A DNA stretch of 64,000 nucleotides from Candidatus Phytoplasma solani (GCF_041729705.1 NZ_CP103788.1:310001-374000); one strand, 5' to 3'. Counted from the stretch's first letter, positions 37,888-46,992 are shown. Notes: a model not told the origin generated them from the sequence alone. Translations and numbers: made by a program.

Positions 37888-38799
37888 TTAGCTTAATTTA
37901 GTTTGTTGTTTAAAAAAAACATCTAAAAAGGGTAAAATATCTAAATCAAAATTAATTTTACCTAAAATGCCTTCTCGTATTTCTTTTAAAATGGTTTGAT
38001 AAACTTTATTTTGATCAACTTGACTATTTTTGGTATAAAAGTTTCTTTTGCGACCAATTAATTGAACTAAATCAAAGATTGGAAAAATATTGTCATCCAA
38101 ATCAAATCTTTTTTTTAAATTATGAAAATAATACTTTTGTAAATAACTTAAGGCGTGTTGTCCTAAATGTTCCAAAGGTAAAACCGAATCTTTAAAAGAT
38201 CCAGCCAAAGCCAAAGATAAACTAATTTTAGGATCATAAAAACGATGATATAAAACCCCGGGAGTGTCTAAAAATTGAATATTAGGTTTAAGGGCGTTAA
38301 TCCATTGAATTTTTTTAGTCGTACCGGCTAAATTAGCTGTTTTTAAAACTTTTTTGCCAACAAAACTATTAATTAAAGTTGATTTCCCTACATTAGGCAT
38401 TCCTACTATCATCGTCTTAATGTTGGGTTGATTATCAATAATACTTCTTTTTGTTTTAAAATGTGGCTTGGAAGTTTGAATTATTTTTAAAGCTTTTCGA
38501 TAAATAGTAAAATTTTGTTTTTTTTGCAGAGCATCAACAGCTAACACTAGGATTTGGTTTTGCGAATAATATTTAATAAAAGCAGTTGTTTTAGTTAAAT
38601 CAGCTAAAGAGGTTTTGTTCATTAAAATTAAATAAGGTTTTTGATGTTGTTTAACTAAAGACAAAATTTTAAAATTAAGGCTCGAAAAAGGCATTCTTGC
38701 GTCTAACATTAATAACACGATATCAACCAAAGATAAATTAGTTTTGATTTGGTCAAAGGTTTTTTTCATATGACCAGGGAACCAATTAAATGTTTTCAT
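37888..38799 (-). CDS. rbgA: Ribosome biogenesis GTPase RbgA (YlqF)
   Basis: GTPase needed for late assembly of the large ribosomal subunit. The 303 residues show a circularly permuted GTPase: the G4 motif MNKTSLAD (about residue 60) comes before G1 GMPNVGKST (about 134) and G3 DTPG (about 178). It begins FNWFPGHMKKT, the family signature. It lies on the minus strand between a membrane protein gene and topA. Confidence 0.95.
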   Translation of the reverse strand: MKTFNWFPGHMKKTFDQIKTNLSLVDIVLLMLDARMPFSSLNFKILSLVKQHQKPYLILMNKTSLADLTKTTAFIKYYSQNQILVLAVDALQKKQNFTIYRKALKIIQTSKPHFKTKRSIIDNQPNIKTMIVGMPNVGKSTLINSFVGKKVLKTANLAGTTKKIQWINALKPNIQFLDTPGVLYHRFYDPKISLSLALAGSFKDSVLPLEHLGQHALSYLQKYYFHNLKKRFDLDDNIFPIFDLVQLIGRKRNFYTKNSQVDQNKVYQTILKEIREGILGKINFDLDILPFLDVFFKQQTKLS

Positions 38800-38833
38800 T
38801 TAGCCAATCCTTTTTCTTTTTTTGGTTTAATTT

Positions 38834-39568
38834 TTACTTATTTTTGCCATTTGACACTGATTCCAAAACTTTTTGCAAATCTTGTTCTACATCACTTTCG
38901 GATTTAAAAATCTTTTTGCTATAAATTTTATAAAACTCTTCTCCGGTAATAGCTATCAAAGAAACACCTATTTGAATGAAGATTAATTCTAAAGGCTTAT
39001 CAAAAATAATTTTTTTAATCCAATGAAAGGGATTAAGTAAGTTGGTGATATTACCCAAGGTGGTAGTAATTTTTTTAGTTTTTTGAATTTTTTGAACCAT
39101 GTTTTTTTTAACAATTGCTTCTCTGATGATAAAAATTCTTTTTAAAGTCATTTTTCGAAAAATTATTAAAATCTTATTTTGGAAAATCTGATCAATTCTT
39201 TGGTTAATATAAAGCATCAAAATAAGACTTTCATCAATAGTTAACTCTAAATAAGGGTATTTGGAGTCTGGATAAAACTGATTAATAATTTCTAAAGTCA
39301 ACTCTCGGACTGAGGCAAGCAAAAGATTACCAAAATTATCTTTATCTTTTTTGATTTTGCTTTTAAAATCTTGTTTTTTGGCTTCAATTAATTCAAGGAT
39401 CACTTTTTGGTTAACATCTTTTGGTACTTTACCGTGAACAAAGTTTTTTTTAACACTACGCAAAGAAAGCCAGCAATAAACAAAACCAAAAAAAATAAAT
39501 CCACTTGTAAAACCAACAAGATAAGTGAAAAAATGTTTCATATTACTTAAAAAATTCCAAAGATCCAT
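38834..39568 (-). CDS. Conserved-looking membrane protein, unknown function
   Basis: Not recognised. The 244-residue protein has one clear hydrophobic segment near the N-terminus (residues 14-35, YLVGFTSGFIFFGFVYCWL), a long basic soluble middle and a second hydrophobic segment near 195-210 (LELIFIQIGVSLIAI). Segments such as LLLASVRELTLEIINQFYPD suggest a folded cytosolic domain. AAGGAAATAAG precedes the ATG. It lies 34 bp upstream of rbgA in the same direction, so may share its transcript. Confidence 0.7.
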   Translation of the reverse strand: MDLWNFLSNMKHFFTYLVGFTSGFIFFGFVYCWLSLRSVKKNFVHGKVPKDVNQKVILELIEAKKQDFKSKIKKDKDNFGNLLLASVRELTLEIINQFYPDSKYPYLELTIDESLILMLYINQRIDQIFQNKILIIFRKMTLKRIFIIREAIVKKNMVQKIQKTKKITTTLGNITNLLNPFHWIKKIIFDKPLELIFIQIGVSLIAITGEEFYKIYSKKIFKSESDVEQDLQKVLESVSNGKNK

Positions 39569-39732
39569 AATTTCTTATTTCCTTTACTTTTTTAGTTATT
39601 TTAACAAAAAAGATTTTTTAAATAACTTATATTAACATAACTATTCTCATTATATAACAAAAAAGATATCGGAAAAAAGAAAAAGCCGAAAAAAATCAGT
39701 AAATCAAAACAAAAATGGCTCAAAGAAAAAAA

Positions 39733-40302
39733 TTACTTATTATTATCTCTTGATAAATAAAGCCCTGTTTCAGTATTTATGATAATTTTTTCGCCTGTAA
39801 CAATAAAAAGCGGAACTTTAATAACTAAACCTGTTTCTAAAGTAGCATCTTTTAGGGAATTAGTTTTGGTGTCCCCTTTGGCTCCAGGTTCTGTGTAAGT
39901 CACTTTTAAAGAAATTTTATCAGGCAAACTAATACCTAAAATTTCATCATTATCATAAAAGATAACTTCAACTAACAAACCTTCATAAAAATATGAAAGA
40001 TATTTTTTTAATTGATTTTTGTTGATTTCTAACTGTTCATAATTTTGGGTATTCATGAAAATATATTGTTCTTCGGAAGAATAAATAAATTGCATTTTGA
40101 CTTTGTTAATTAAGGCAGGCTCTAATTTGATGCCGGCATTAAAAGTGTGGTCAATGACGCTTCCGGTTCTTAAATTCTTTAACTTAGTTCTAACAAAGGC
40201 AGCCCCTTTGCCAGGTTTGACATGCAAAAACTCTAAAATTTGAAAAATTTGATTATTGAATTTAATGGTTTGGCCTGTTTTAAAATCGTTAGTATTAATC
40301 AT
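39733..40302 (-). CDS. efp: Translation elongation factor P
   Basis: Helps ribosomes through polyproline stretches. The 189-residue protein has the KOW-like N-terminal domain with the loop KPGKGAAFVRTK, whose central Lys is the residue modified in many bacteria, and two OB domains (GISLPDKISLKVTYTEPG; VPLFIVTGEKIIINTETGLY). It is four bases downstream of miaA, an unusual tight pairing. No efp-modifying enzyme is in the window. Confidence 0.95.
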   Translation of the reverse strand: MINTNDFKTGQTIKFNNQIFQILEFLHVKPGKGAAFVRTKLKNLRTGSVIDHTFNAGIKLEPALINKVKMQFIYSSEEQYIFMNTQNYEQLEINKNQLKKYLSYFYEGLLVEVIFYDNDEILGISLPDKISLKVTYTEPGAKGDTKTNSLKDATLETGLVIKVPLFIVTGEKIIINTETGLYLSRDNNK

Positions 40303-40306
40303 GATT

Positions 40307-41179
40307 TTACTCCTTATTTTTTAAAAAATTACTGACTATCTGAGACACTTCTATTTCTAAAGAAGGAGATAAAGCATCTATTATAATTGGTTTAAGTTGG
40401 TTTTTAAACCATGTTTTTTGCCTTTTAGCATATTGCATCGTTTTTTGGATAATTAAGTTTTTAGCCTCATCTAGATTAATCTTTTTTTCTAAAAAAAGTT
40501 TAATTTCACGATATCCAATAATATTAAAATTAGCTTGATCAAAGTTAGCAAAAATAATTTTTACTTCTTCGATCAAGCCTTGATTTAACATATTTTCTAG
40601 TCTTAAAATAATCCTTTTTTTTAACACTTGTCGATCGATGTCAAGATAAAAAATTAAAAGAGGATACAAAGGAGAGTTTTTTTGAGTTTTTTGAGAACTG
40701 AGATGCCCTGAAATAGCATTATAATAAGAATTGATAATGCGAGGACGATTTTTTATATCTAAAACTAATTGAGGATCTTTTTCTTGGATCACAGCAAGCA
40801 TCTTTTGTAATTCTTGTTCTGTAAAAGTTTTTTTTACAAAAAATTTGGGGGTTAATTCATAGTTAAAAAGAGCGGATTTAAGATATAACCCACTACCTCC
40901 AACAAACAAAGGCGAAGGTATGGTATTAATTTTTTGCCGTGCATCTTTTTGAAAATGATAAATACTATAATGTTGTTCTGGTAAAAGAAAATCTAAAAGA
41001 TGATGTTTAATTCCTTGAGTTTCTTCTGGAGTAATTTTAGCAGTTCCAATGTTATAATATTGATAAAATTGGGTTGAATCGCAATTAATGATTTCTAAAT
41101 TAAATTTTTTGGCTATTTTAATAGAGAGGTCGGTTTTTCCTGAAGCGGTTGGACCAGTGATAGCAATTACTTTTTTCAC
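40307..41179 (-). CDS. miaA: tRNA dimethylallyltransferase
   Basis: Adds an isopentenyl group to A37 of tRNAs reading codons that begin with U. The 290 residues show the P-loop AITGPTASGKTDLSI at the start, INCDSTQFYQYYNIGTAK (catalytic Asp) near 33 and the family segments HHLLDFLLP and FVGGSGLYLKS. The product of the reaction can also be a source of cytokinin-type tRNA bases, of interest in a plant parasite; this is family knowledge, not shown by sequence. efp follows after four bases. Confidence 0.96.
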   Translation of the reverse strand: MKKVIAITGPTASGKTDLSIKIAKKFNLEIINCDSTQFYQYYNIGTAKITPEETQGIKHHLLDFLLPEQHYSIYHFQKDARQKINTIPSPLFVGGSGLYLKSALFNYELTPKFFVKKTFTEQELQKMLAVIQEKDPQLVLDIKNRPRIINSYYNAISGHLSSQKTQKNSPLYPLLIFYLDIDRQVLKKRIILRLENMLNQGLIEEVKIIFANFDQANFNIIGYREIKLFLEKKINLDEAKNLIIQKTMQYAKRQKTWFKNQLKPIIIDALSPSLEIEVSQIVSNFLKNKE

Positions 41180-41233
41180 AATAATTTCCTCAATGAAATT
41201 GATTTAAACTTAAAAACTAAGATTGAAAAATCA

Positions 41234-42001
41234 TTATTCTTCTGATAAGTTAATTTTTTGAATAATTTGTTCTGGTTGTAAAGTTACAAGAACACCATTT
41301 AATTGTCTTTTGCCTGTGGCATTCGGTCTTGCAAAAAAATCTTTTTTTCCTAAAAAAGAATCAATAATAGGTCCTTTTTCTTTACCTATTACACCATTTT
41401 TCGCTCCTGTCATCCCAGCATCAGTAATATAAAGTGTTTTATGAGGAAAAAGACGGTTGTCGTTGGTTTGAACGTGAGTGTGAGTGCCTACAATAGCGTT
41501 AATACGACCATCAAAATAATGAGTCAAAGCTATTTTTTCACTAGTTGCTTCAGCATGAAAATCTAAAAAAGAAAAATCATATTTGGATTTGTTTTCTTCT
41601 AATACATGATCGATAGTCTTAAAAGGGCAATGAAGGTTAGGGTCAATAAAAACACGTCCCAAAGCGTTCATTACTAAAATTTTTTTATTACTACACTCAA
41701 CAATTTTATAACCTTGTCCTATTTGTCGAAGATCATTGATGGGACGGATTACATTAGAATCATCGATAAAATCTTTAATTTGTTTATTTTTCCAAATATG
41801 GTTTCCCATGGTGATTAAATCAACACCTAATTTTTGTAATTTTTTATAAATTTTATAACTTAACCCCTTTCCGTTATCAGCATTTTCGGCGTTAGCAATG
41901 ATAAAATTAGGTTGGTAAGTTTCTTTTAAAAAATCAACTTTTTCGGCAAAATAATCAACTCCTGGTTTGCCGTAAATATCTCCAATAAACATTATTTTCA
42001 T
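41234..42001 (-). CDS. ymdB: YmdB-family metallophosphoesterase
   Basis: Calcineurin-type phosphodiesterase; the B. subtilis relative cleaves cyclic AMP and influences RNase Y. The protein (255 residues from ATG 42001) starts MKIMFIGDIYGKPGVD (metal-binding GDI), with NAENADNGKG, MGNHIWKN (GNH motif) and VGTHTHVQTND (HTH metal ligands). The frame also opens at TTG 42007, but GGGAG lies eight bases before ATG 42001. rny is directly upstream (21 bp), the usual rny-ymdB pair. Confidence 0.95.
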   Translation of the reverse strand: MKIMFIGDIYGKPGVDYFAEKVDFLKETYQPNFIIANAENADNGKGLSYKIYKKLQKLGVDLITMGNHIWKNKQIKDFIDDSNVIRPINDLRQIGQGYKIVECSNKKILVMNALGRVFIDPNLHCPFKTIDHVLEENKSKYDFSFLDFHAEATSEKIALTHYFDGRINAIVGTHTHVQTNDNRLFPHKTLYITDAGMTGAKNGVIGKEKGPIIDSFLGKKDFFARPNATGKRQLNGVLVTLQPEQIIQKINLSEE

Positions 42002-42022
42002 AATCAAATCTCCCGCGGTTGA

Positions 42023-43606
42023 CTATAATTTAACTATTTCAATAGCCCTTATTTCTCTTATAACAGTAACTTTAATAATTCCATTGTAACTAATATCTTG
42101 TTCAATTTGTTCTTTGATAATTCTTGCGACTTGAAAAATAAAATCATCGTTTATTTTGTCTGGTTTTACGATAACTCTAATTTCACGACCAGCTTGGATG
42201 GCATAAGAATGAGCCACTCCTTTAATAGAATTAGCAATATTTTCTAATTTAGTTAATCTTTGAATATAATTTTCTATTGATTCTTTTCTAGCTCCAGGTC
42301 TTGCCGAACTAAGAGTGTCTGCAATAGCAACTAAAACAGCAATAACAGTTTGCGGGGGTTTGTCTTCGTGATGAGAAGCGATGGCGTCAATCACTTCTTT
42401 TTTTTCTTTATATTTACTCGCCAAAGCGACGCCAATTTCTACATGGCTCCCTTCTATTTCGTGGTCTAAAGCTTTTCCAATATCATGAAAAAGACCAGCT
42501 CTTCTGGCTAAAATTTCGTTTTCACCAATTTCTGCAGCTAATTTTCCAGCTAAAAAAGCCACTTCTAAAGAATGTTTTAAAATATTTTGACTATAACTTA
42601 AGCGAAAATGTAATTTTCCTAAAATTTTGATTAAATCCTGATGAACTTCGCCAATTTTGGTAATAAAAACTGCTTCTTCGCCCATTTCTTTAATAAAATT
42701 GTCAACTTCTGTAGTTGATTGTTCTAAGGCTTTTTCGATGCGCGAAGGATGAATTCTACCATCAGAAACTAACGATTCTAAAGTTTTTTTAGCAATTTCC
42801 CTTCTAACAGGGTCAAAACTACTAACAACTACTGTTAAAGGAGAATCGTCAATAATTAAATCCACCCCTGTTAAAACCTCTAAAGATTTGATATTTCTAC
42901 CTTGACGGCCGATAATACGACCTTTCATCTCTTCGTTAGGTATTTCAACAACACTAATGTTTTTTTCGCCTGTAACATCGCCAGCATATTTTTGCATCGC
43001 CGAAATTAAAAACATTTTCGCTTTTTTAGCGACTTCTGATTTTGCTTTTTCCTCTTCTTTTTTAATATATGCAAAAACTTCGTTAGCGGTTTTATCCCTA
43101 ACTTCATCCATAATAATTTTTTGTGCTGCCTGTGGTGTCAAAGCAGCTATTTGTTCTAATTTAATTTTTTGCTGTTGTATTAAGTGCTCGTGTTCTTGAA
43201 TCTGTTTTTCTAGATTTTTTTTAACATGATTGATCATTTGTTGTTTAGAATCTAAATATTGTTCTCTTTTATTTAAACTTTCTGTTCTATTATTGAATAA
43301 TTCTTCACGACGATTATTTTTTTCTTCTAAACTAACTACAATATTAGTTCTTTCATGCAAATCATGTTCCAGTTTTTGTCTTAAGGAAACTATTTCTATT
43401 TTGGCATTGTAAATCAATTCTTTTTCATGCTGGCGCAATTCTTCTAATTTGTTTTTAACTTGTATTTCAAATTTTTGTTGCTCTTGATCTAGTTTTTTTC
43501 GATTAAAAAAAGAATAAAATAAATAACCTATGGAAATGCCTAAAGATAAAAAAACAACAGAAAGCAAGACCATGCTTAAACATCCTTCTGGTGATGTTCC
43601 GCTCAT
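42023..43606 (-). CDS. rny: Ribonuclease Y
   Basis: Membrane-bound endoribonuclease that starts mRNA decay. The 527 residues are in the typical order: an N-terminal membrane helix (residues 10-31), a long coiled coil (about 35-195), a KH RNA-binding domain (IVEIPNEEMKGRIIGRQGRN near 222) and an HD phosphohydrolase domain (GLFHDIGKALDHEIEGSH near 368). AAAGG lies eleven bases before the ATG. It pairs with ymdB downstream. Confidence 0.96.
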   Translation of the reverse strand: MSGTSPEGCLSMVLLSVVFLSLGISIGYLFYSFFNRKKLDQEQQKFEIQVKNKLEELRQHEKELIYNAKIEIVSLRQKLEHDLHERTNIVVSLEEKNNRREELFNNRTESLNKREQYLDSKQQMINHVKKNLEKQIQEHEHLIQQQKIKLEQIAALTPQAAQKIIMDEVRDKTANEVFAYIKKEEEKAKSEVAKKAKMFLISAMQKYAGDVTGEKNISVVEIPNEEMKGRIIGRQGRNIKSLEVLTGVDLIIDDSPLTVVVSSFDPVRREIAKKTLESLVSDGRIHPSRIEKALEQSTTEVDNFIKEMGEEAVFITKIGEVHQDLIKILGKLHFRLSYSQNILKHSLEVAFLAGKLAAEIGENEILARRAGLFHDIGKALDHEIEGSHVEIGVALASKYKEKKEVIDAIASHHEDKPPQTVIAVLVAIADTLSSARPGARKESIENYIQRLTKLENIANSIKGVAHSYAIQAGREIRVIVKPDKINDDFIFQVARIIKEQIEQDISYNGIIKVTVIREIRAIEIVKL

Positions 43607-43869
43607 GTTATTTCATGCCTTTCTTTTATTTTTTATATTTATAATCAATAAGGAGATGATAAAAAAATTAAAAAAAGTTGTAAACAAACAAAATTGTATG
43701 CAAAATTCTTTTAGAAATTATTTTTAAGTAAACAAAGGGAGGCGAAGAAAGTTTTTTATCGTTAATTTTTGAGTTTTTTTGAGATCTTTTTTTATTTTTT
43801 CAACCCCTTGCGAAAATAAAAAAACAAAAAAAGATGATAAATGGACAAATAATAAAAAATTAATTATTA
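43607..43869. other. AT-rich spacer upstream of rny
   Basis: About 260 bases, with the two hairpins listed below to the right. A plus-strand 23-codon frame at 43656 has its ATG touching GGAG with no spacing and no recognisable sequence. I see no other gene. Confidence 0.4.
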
Positions 43870-43893
43870 TAAAAAAAATTCCTTTAAAGGAAT
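43870..43893 (-). terminator. Palindromic terminator-like hairpin
   Basis: ATTCCTTTAAAGGAAT (43878-43893) is a perfect 16-bp palindrome followed on the minus strand by eight T residues. Confidence 0.5.
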
Positions 43894-43909
43894 AAAAAAT
43901 AAAAAACTG

Positions 43910-43938
43910 AAAAGCTAACCTTTAGTAGATTAGCTTTT
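43910..43938 (-). terminator. Terminator after the small membrane protein
   Basis: AAAAGCTAA (43910-43918) and TTAGCTTTT (43930-43938) form a perfect 9-bp stem with an 11-nt loop; T-rich sequence follows on the minus strand. It lies about 50 bp after the stop of the gene at 43990. Confidence 0.7.
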
Positions 43939-43989
43939 GTAAGAAAAAAATTAATTATTAATATATTTAATAAAAATTAGTTTTATAAA

Positions 43990-44313
43990 TCAAATTTTGG
44001 TTTTTTTACCCCTAAGTAAAGAACTAGTTAATTTATCAGGAATACTATCTACAAAAGTTTTTGCCTGTTTTGATTCTATGGCTTTTTGAGTTAGATTAGT
44101 TAGTTCATTAAAAACTTTGTCTTTTAAATCATCCATTTTGTAATCAGTAGATGGTTTTGACACAACCGAAGAAATGACTTCTTCTGTTGGATTGTTTGAA
44201 GTTTCTTCAACAAAAGTTTCTTCAGAATTAAAAAAGAAAAAACCAAAAATAATAGCAATAACAAAAAAAATTAAAATACCAATGACAAGAGTTTTGTTAT
44301 GTTTTGAGTTCAA
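43990..44313 (-). CDS. Small membrane-anchored protein, unknown function
   Basis: Not recognised. The 107-residue protein has one strong N-terminal hydrophobic segment (about residues 9-28, LVIGILIFFVIAIIFGFFFF) and an acidic, Ser/Thr/Glu-rich exterior or cytosolic part (SEETFVEETSNNPTEE) followed by a helical region and a basic tail. The start is uncertain: the only in-frame choice with this N-terminus is TTG 44313. The nearest AAAAGGA site touches ATG 44333, which opens a 7-codon frame whose TGA overlaps that TTG (TTGA), an arrangement that would allow re-initiation. Confidence 0.55.
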   Translation of the reverse strand: MNSKHNKTLVIGILIFFVIAIIFGFFFFNSEETFVEETSNNPTEEVISSVVSKPSTDYKMDDLKDKVFNELTNLTQKAIESKQAKTFVDSIPDKLTSSLLRGKKTKI

Positions 44314-44574
44314 TGTAAAAATTTAGACAACATCCTTTTAATTTTAAATTAAAAAACAACGAAAAATACTTATAATAAGTTTAAATATTTTAACTTTTAA
44401 ACCAACTTAAAGTAAGATACAAAATATAAGATACTAGAATTTTAAATACGAAAAATTTAGTATCCACATATATTATATAACAAACGAAAAATATATATAC
44501 AGAATAATCTATAATAATAAAAGAATAGTCAACTTTTTTAAAACTAATTTTTGCCATTTAAACATTAATCAAAA

Positions 44575-45654
44575 CTATTTTTTTGAGTTGATTGACAATG
44601 AGCGTTTTTCGGCTTCCAGTTTTCGTACTTCTAATAATTTTTCATAACGTTTTTCTAAGGTTTTTTCTTTGATTTGAACTTCTTCGATCACTTTTAAAAC
44701 CTTTTCTAGGACAATTTTTAAATCATACAAAAAAACTTTATCAAAATTTTTCATCGCTTGTAAAACGTTATCAATACAAGTAATTTTTTCTTCGTTGTTT
44801 TGTACGCTTTCAAAAATTTGAAAATAATAATCAACTGAATTTAAAATAGCTAGCAAAATAGAAGGACTAGTGATGATGACATTACGTTTAAAAGCAAATG
44901 ATATAGTTTCTTCGTCTGAGTTAATTTGGGAAAAAATACTTTCTGAAGGAATAAACATAATCACGTAAGGGGCGTTATCTTCTGGGCTGACATATTTTTG
45001 TGCTTCTTTGATTCTGTCTTTAACACGCATTAAAAAACGTTTTTTTAATTCGTTTTTATTGTCAGTACTATTCATATATTCTAAAAAATCTGTAGTCGGA
45101 AACTTAGAATCAATTGGAATTTGAATAAATTTCCCGCGACCTTTACACATTATATCAACTCTTAAACGTTGACCATTGCTGTTTAATTTTTTCATTAAAA
45201 ATTGTTTTTCAAAAATTAATTTATCTTTGGTATAAGCGATATTTTCTAAAACACGAGCCAATAAAAATTCCCCAACTTTCCCTGTTTTATCGTTTTGAGC
45301 AAGTAATTTATGAATGTTTTGTACTTCTTGAAAACCACTGGCGTTTTGGTCTCTTAAAACTTTTAATGAATTTTCTAAATTACTGATCAAATGTTGACGA
45401 GTGTCTTTAATTTCTTTAGTTAAACTATCTTTGCTTTGGTGAGTTAAATTATTAATTTTTAGATCCAAACGATCGATAACTCGTAATTCAGACTCTAAAA
45501 AAGATTGTTTTAAGATGTCTTGAAGATTAAAATCGGGAACTTTAGCTTTTAAAAGCATCCTCCCAAAAACAAAAACTATTCCTACAACAAGTACAATTAA
45601 TAATATAACTAAAAAAAGTAAGACCAAAACTAAATTGTATTTGTTTATTATCAT
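44575..45654 (-). CDS. rmuC: RmuC-family DNA recombination protein
   Basis: RmuC proteins limit inversions at repeats and have a restriction-endonuclease-like core. The 359 residues start with a membrane helix (residues 8-32), a coiled-coil region, then the conserved core (GKVGEFLLARVLENI near 125, IPIDSKFPTTDFLEYM near 177, YVIMFIPSESIFSQI near 220). This matches RmuC in order and length (family usually 400-500, here short). A 16-bp palindrome lies just upstream (45671-45686). No partner gene nearby. Confidence 0.92.
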   Translation of the reverse strand: MIINKYNLVLVLLFLVILLIVLVVGIVFVFGRMLLKAKVPDFNLQDILKQSFLESELRVIDRLDLKINNLTHQSKDSLTKEIKDTRQHLISNLENSLKVLRDQNASGFQEVQNIHKLLAQNDKTGKVGEFLLARVLENIAYTKDKLIFEKQFLMKKLNSNGQRLRVDIMCKGRGKFIQIPIDSKFPTTDFLEYMNSTDNKNELKKRFLMRVKDRIKEAQKYVSPEDNAPYVIMFIPSESIFSQINSDEETISFAFKRNVIITSPSILLAILNSVDYYFQIFESVQNNEEKITCIDNVLQAMKNFDKVFLYDLKIVLEKVLKVIEEVQIKEKTLEKRYEKLLEVRKLEAEKRSLSINSKK

Positions 45655-45670
45655 TCATTTCCCAAATCAT

Positions 45671-45686
45671 CTATGAAATTTCATAG
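45671..45686. promoter_or_regulatory. Perfect 16-bp palindrome upstream of rmuC
   Basis: CTATGAAATTTCATAG is a perfect palindrome 17 bp before the rmuC start codon, followed on the plus strand by TTCCTTTTTTT. It may be an operator, or a short terminator-like structure for the plus strand. Confidence 0.35.
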
Positions 45687-45838
45687 TTCCTTTTTTTAAA
45701 TTATTTTCTTAAAAATAATGAGAAAAATAAATATTTATTTTCTTAGAATCAAAATGAGAAATAAATATTTAATTTTAATAATGTTTGAAAAACAATTATA
45801 ACAACTTTTTGTTTAATTGTTAGTAAAAGATAAATATC

Positions 45839-45915
45839 TGGCGTTTGAGAAGGGATTCGAACCCCTGACCGACAGCTTAGAAGGCTGTTGCTCTATCCTG
45901 CTGAGCTACTCAAAC
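45839..45915 (-). tRNA. tRNA-Arg (anticodon UCU)
   Basis: On the minus strand the 77-nt sequence starts GTTTGAG, pairing with CTCAAAC at the 3' end, and the CCA end is encoded (GCCA). It has the D-arm GCTC...GAGC, anticodon arm ACAGC-CTTCTAA-GCTGT with UCU at the centre, and T-arm loop GGGGTTCGAATCCC. UCU reads AGA and AGG, the main arginine codons in AT-rich genomes. Confidence 0.97.
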
Positions 45916-46048
45916 AAAGTTACAACAATAAATATTGTAACATAAAATAAAATAATTATATTGATTTTTTAAAATTGTATTGAATTTTAAAAATTTTTGA
46001 TAAATAAATAAGTTTTTTTAATATTTTATTCACACAAAAAAATTTTTA

Positions 46049-46079
46049 TTGAAACAAAAATTAAAAAAAAGTTTATAAT
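46049..46079 (+). promoter_or_regulatory. Probable promoter of the SRP RNA gene
   Basis: TTGAAA (46049-46054), a 19-bp spacer and TATAAT (46074-46079). Transcription would start near 46086, at the outer limit of the long hairpin that contains the SRP RNA core. The spacer is slightly long, so strength is uncertain. Confidence 0.45.
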
Positions 46080-46130
46080 ATTATTGTACTTTTAGCTTAC
46101 ACTAAAATTGATTATATATATTTTAAAAAA

Positions 46131-46245
46131 GTAGCTTTTTCAAACTTTATTATTCAACAGTAAAAAAATGAATTTGGTCAGGTCTTGATTGAAGCAGCCA
46201 TAAGTTGTTTTATTGTGTGGATAATAAGGTTTGAAAAGGTTATTT
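46131..46245 (+). ncRNA. ffs: Signal recognition particle RNA (4.5S-type)
   Basis: The stretch near 46175-46203 contains the hallmark of the SRP RNA tip: GGTCAGGT, then the loop, then GAAGCAGCC followed by ATAAG. The flanks pair in a long stem: AGCTTTTTCAAAC (from 46133) with GTTTGAAAAGG (to 46238), and CTTTATTATT with GGATAATAAG, interrupted only by small internal loops. The apex is unusual: where E. coli has CGGAAG, this RNA reads TTGATT. Pairing may continue outward (TTTTAGC 46090 with GCTAAAA 46274), so the transcript could be about 190 nt. Binds Ffh for membrane protein targeting. Confidence 0.9.
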
Positions 46246-46308
46246 TATAATTAACATAAGAATCAATTATTATGGCTAAAAAATAGTTAAAAGAAATTAA
46301 GGTATTAT

Positions 46309-46992
46309 ATGAATTGGTCATCTTTTTTTCCTAAAAAAACAAAACAGATGCAATTATTAACTAATTTTTATCATTCTTTACAAGGAGAACCTTTTTTAAT
46401 CGAAGAAATTCTTTTAAATGAAACTCCAGTTAAAATTGAGTTTTATTATTTAGAACAAAGTAAATATTATAATGCTTTATTCCAAACGAGACAATTTGTT
46501 GTTTGGACCGCAGATAAAGGAACTTATCGTCTTTTAATTGATAAAGATTATTACAATAATTTTAAACCTTTGTATCGAAAAGAAATCAACACCGCTTGGC
46601 TAGAATTTATGATCCAAGTTTACCAAAAAGAAGCGAATTTAATTAACAGAATAAAACTCGCTTTTTTAGGTTTTTTTATTCCTATATTATTAGTAATTTT
46701 TTTAACGTTGACAATGTGGTCGCCAGGGACAAAAGAAGAAGGACAAAAAACATTGATTTTTGGTATTCCTTTGGTGATCTTATTAATAGTTATTTTTGTC
46801 ATCAATTATTGGATTAAAATTCAGCAAAAAAAAATGGCTTTTTTTAAAGATCAAACATTACAAAAAACCCTAACAAAAATCAAACAAATCTTAGGTGAAG
46901 AGTTTTTTGCAGAACTTTTAGAAAAACAAAAAAATTACAATCCTTTTTTTGCGAAAAGTAAAAACGAACAAGACAATAACCCAATAGTTTAA
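46309..46992 (+). CDS. Two-helix membrane protein, unknown function
   Basis: Not recognised. The 227-residue protein starts with a soluble region of about 110 residues, has two hydrophobic segments (about 116-138, LAFLGFFIPILLVIFLTL, and 148-168, LIFGIPLVILLIVIFVINYW) and a basic cytosolic tail. AAGG lies about ten bases before the ATG. It is 59 bp upstream of mnmG in the same direction and may be transcribed with it. No signal peptide or known motif. Confidence 0.75.
   Translation: MNWSSFFPKKTKQMQLLTNFYHSLQGEPFLIEEILLNETPVKIEFYYLEQSKYYNALFQTRQFVVWTADKGTYRLLIDKDYYNNFKPLYRKEINTAWLEFMIQVYQKEANLINRIKLAFLGFFIPILLVIFLTLTMWSPGTKEEGQKTLIFGIPLVILLIVIFVINYWIKIQQKKMAFFKDQTLQKTLTKIKQILGEEFFAELLEKQKNYNPFFAKSKNEQDNNPIV

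Noticed and set aside
43656-43727. Plus-strand 23-codon frame upstream of rny
   Set aside because: The GGAG touches the ATG without spacing and the lysine-rich peptide could arise by chance in A-rich DNA.
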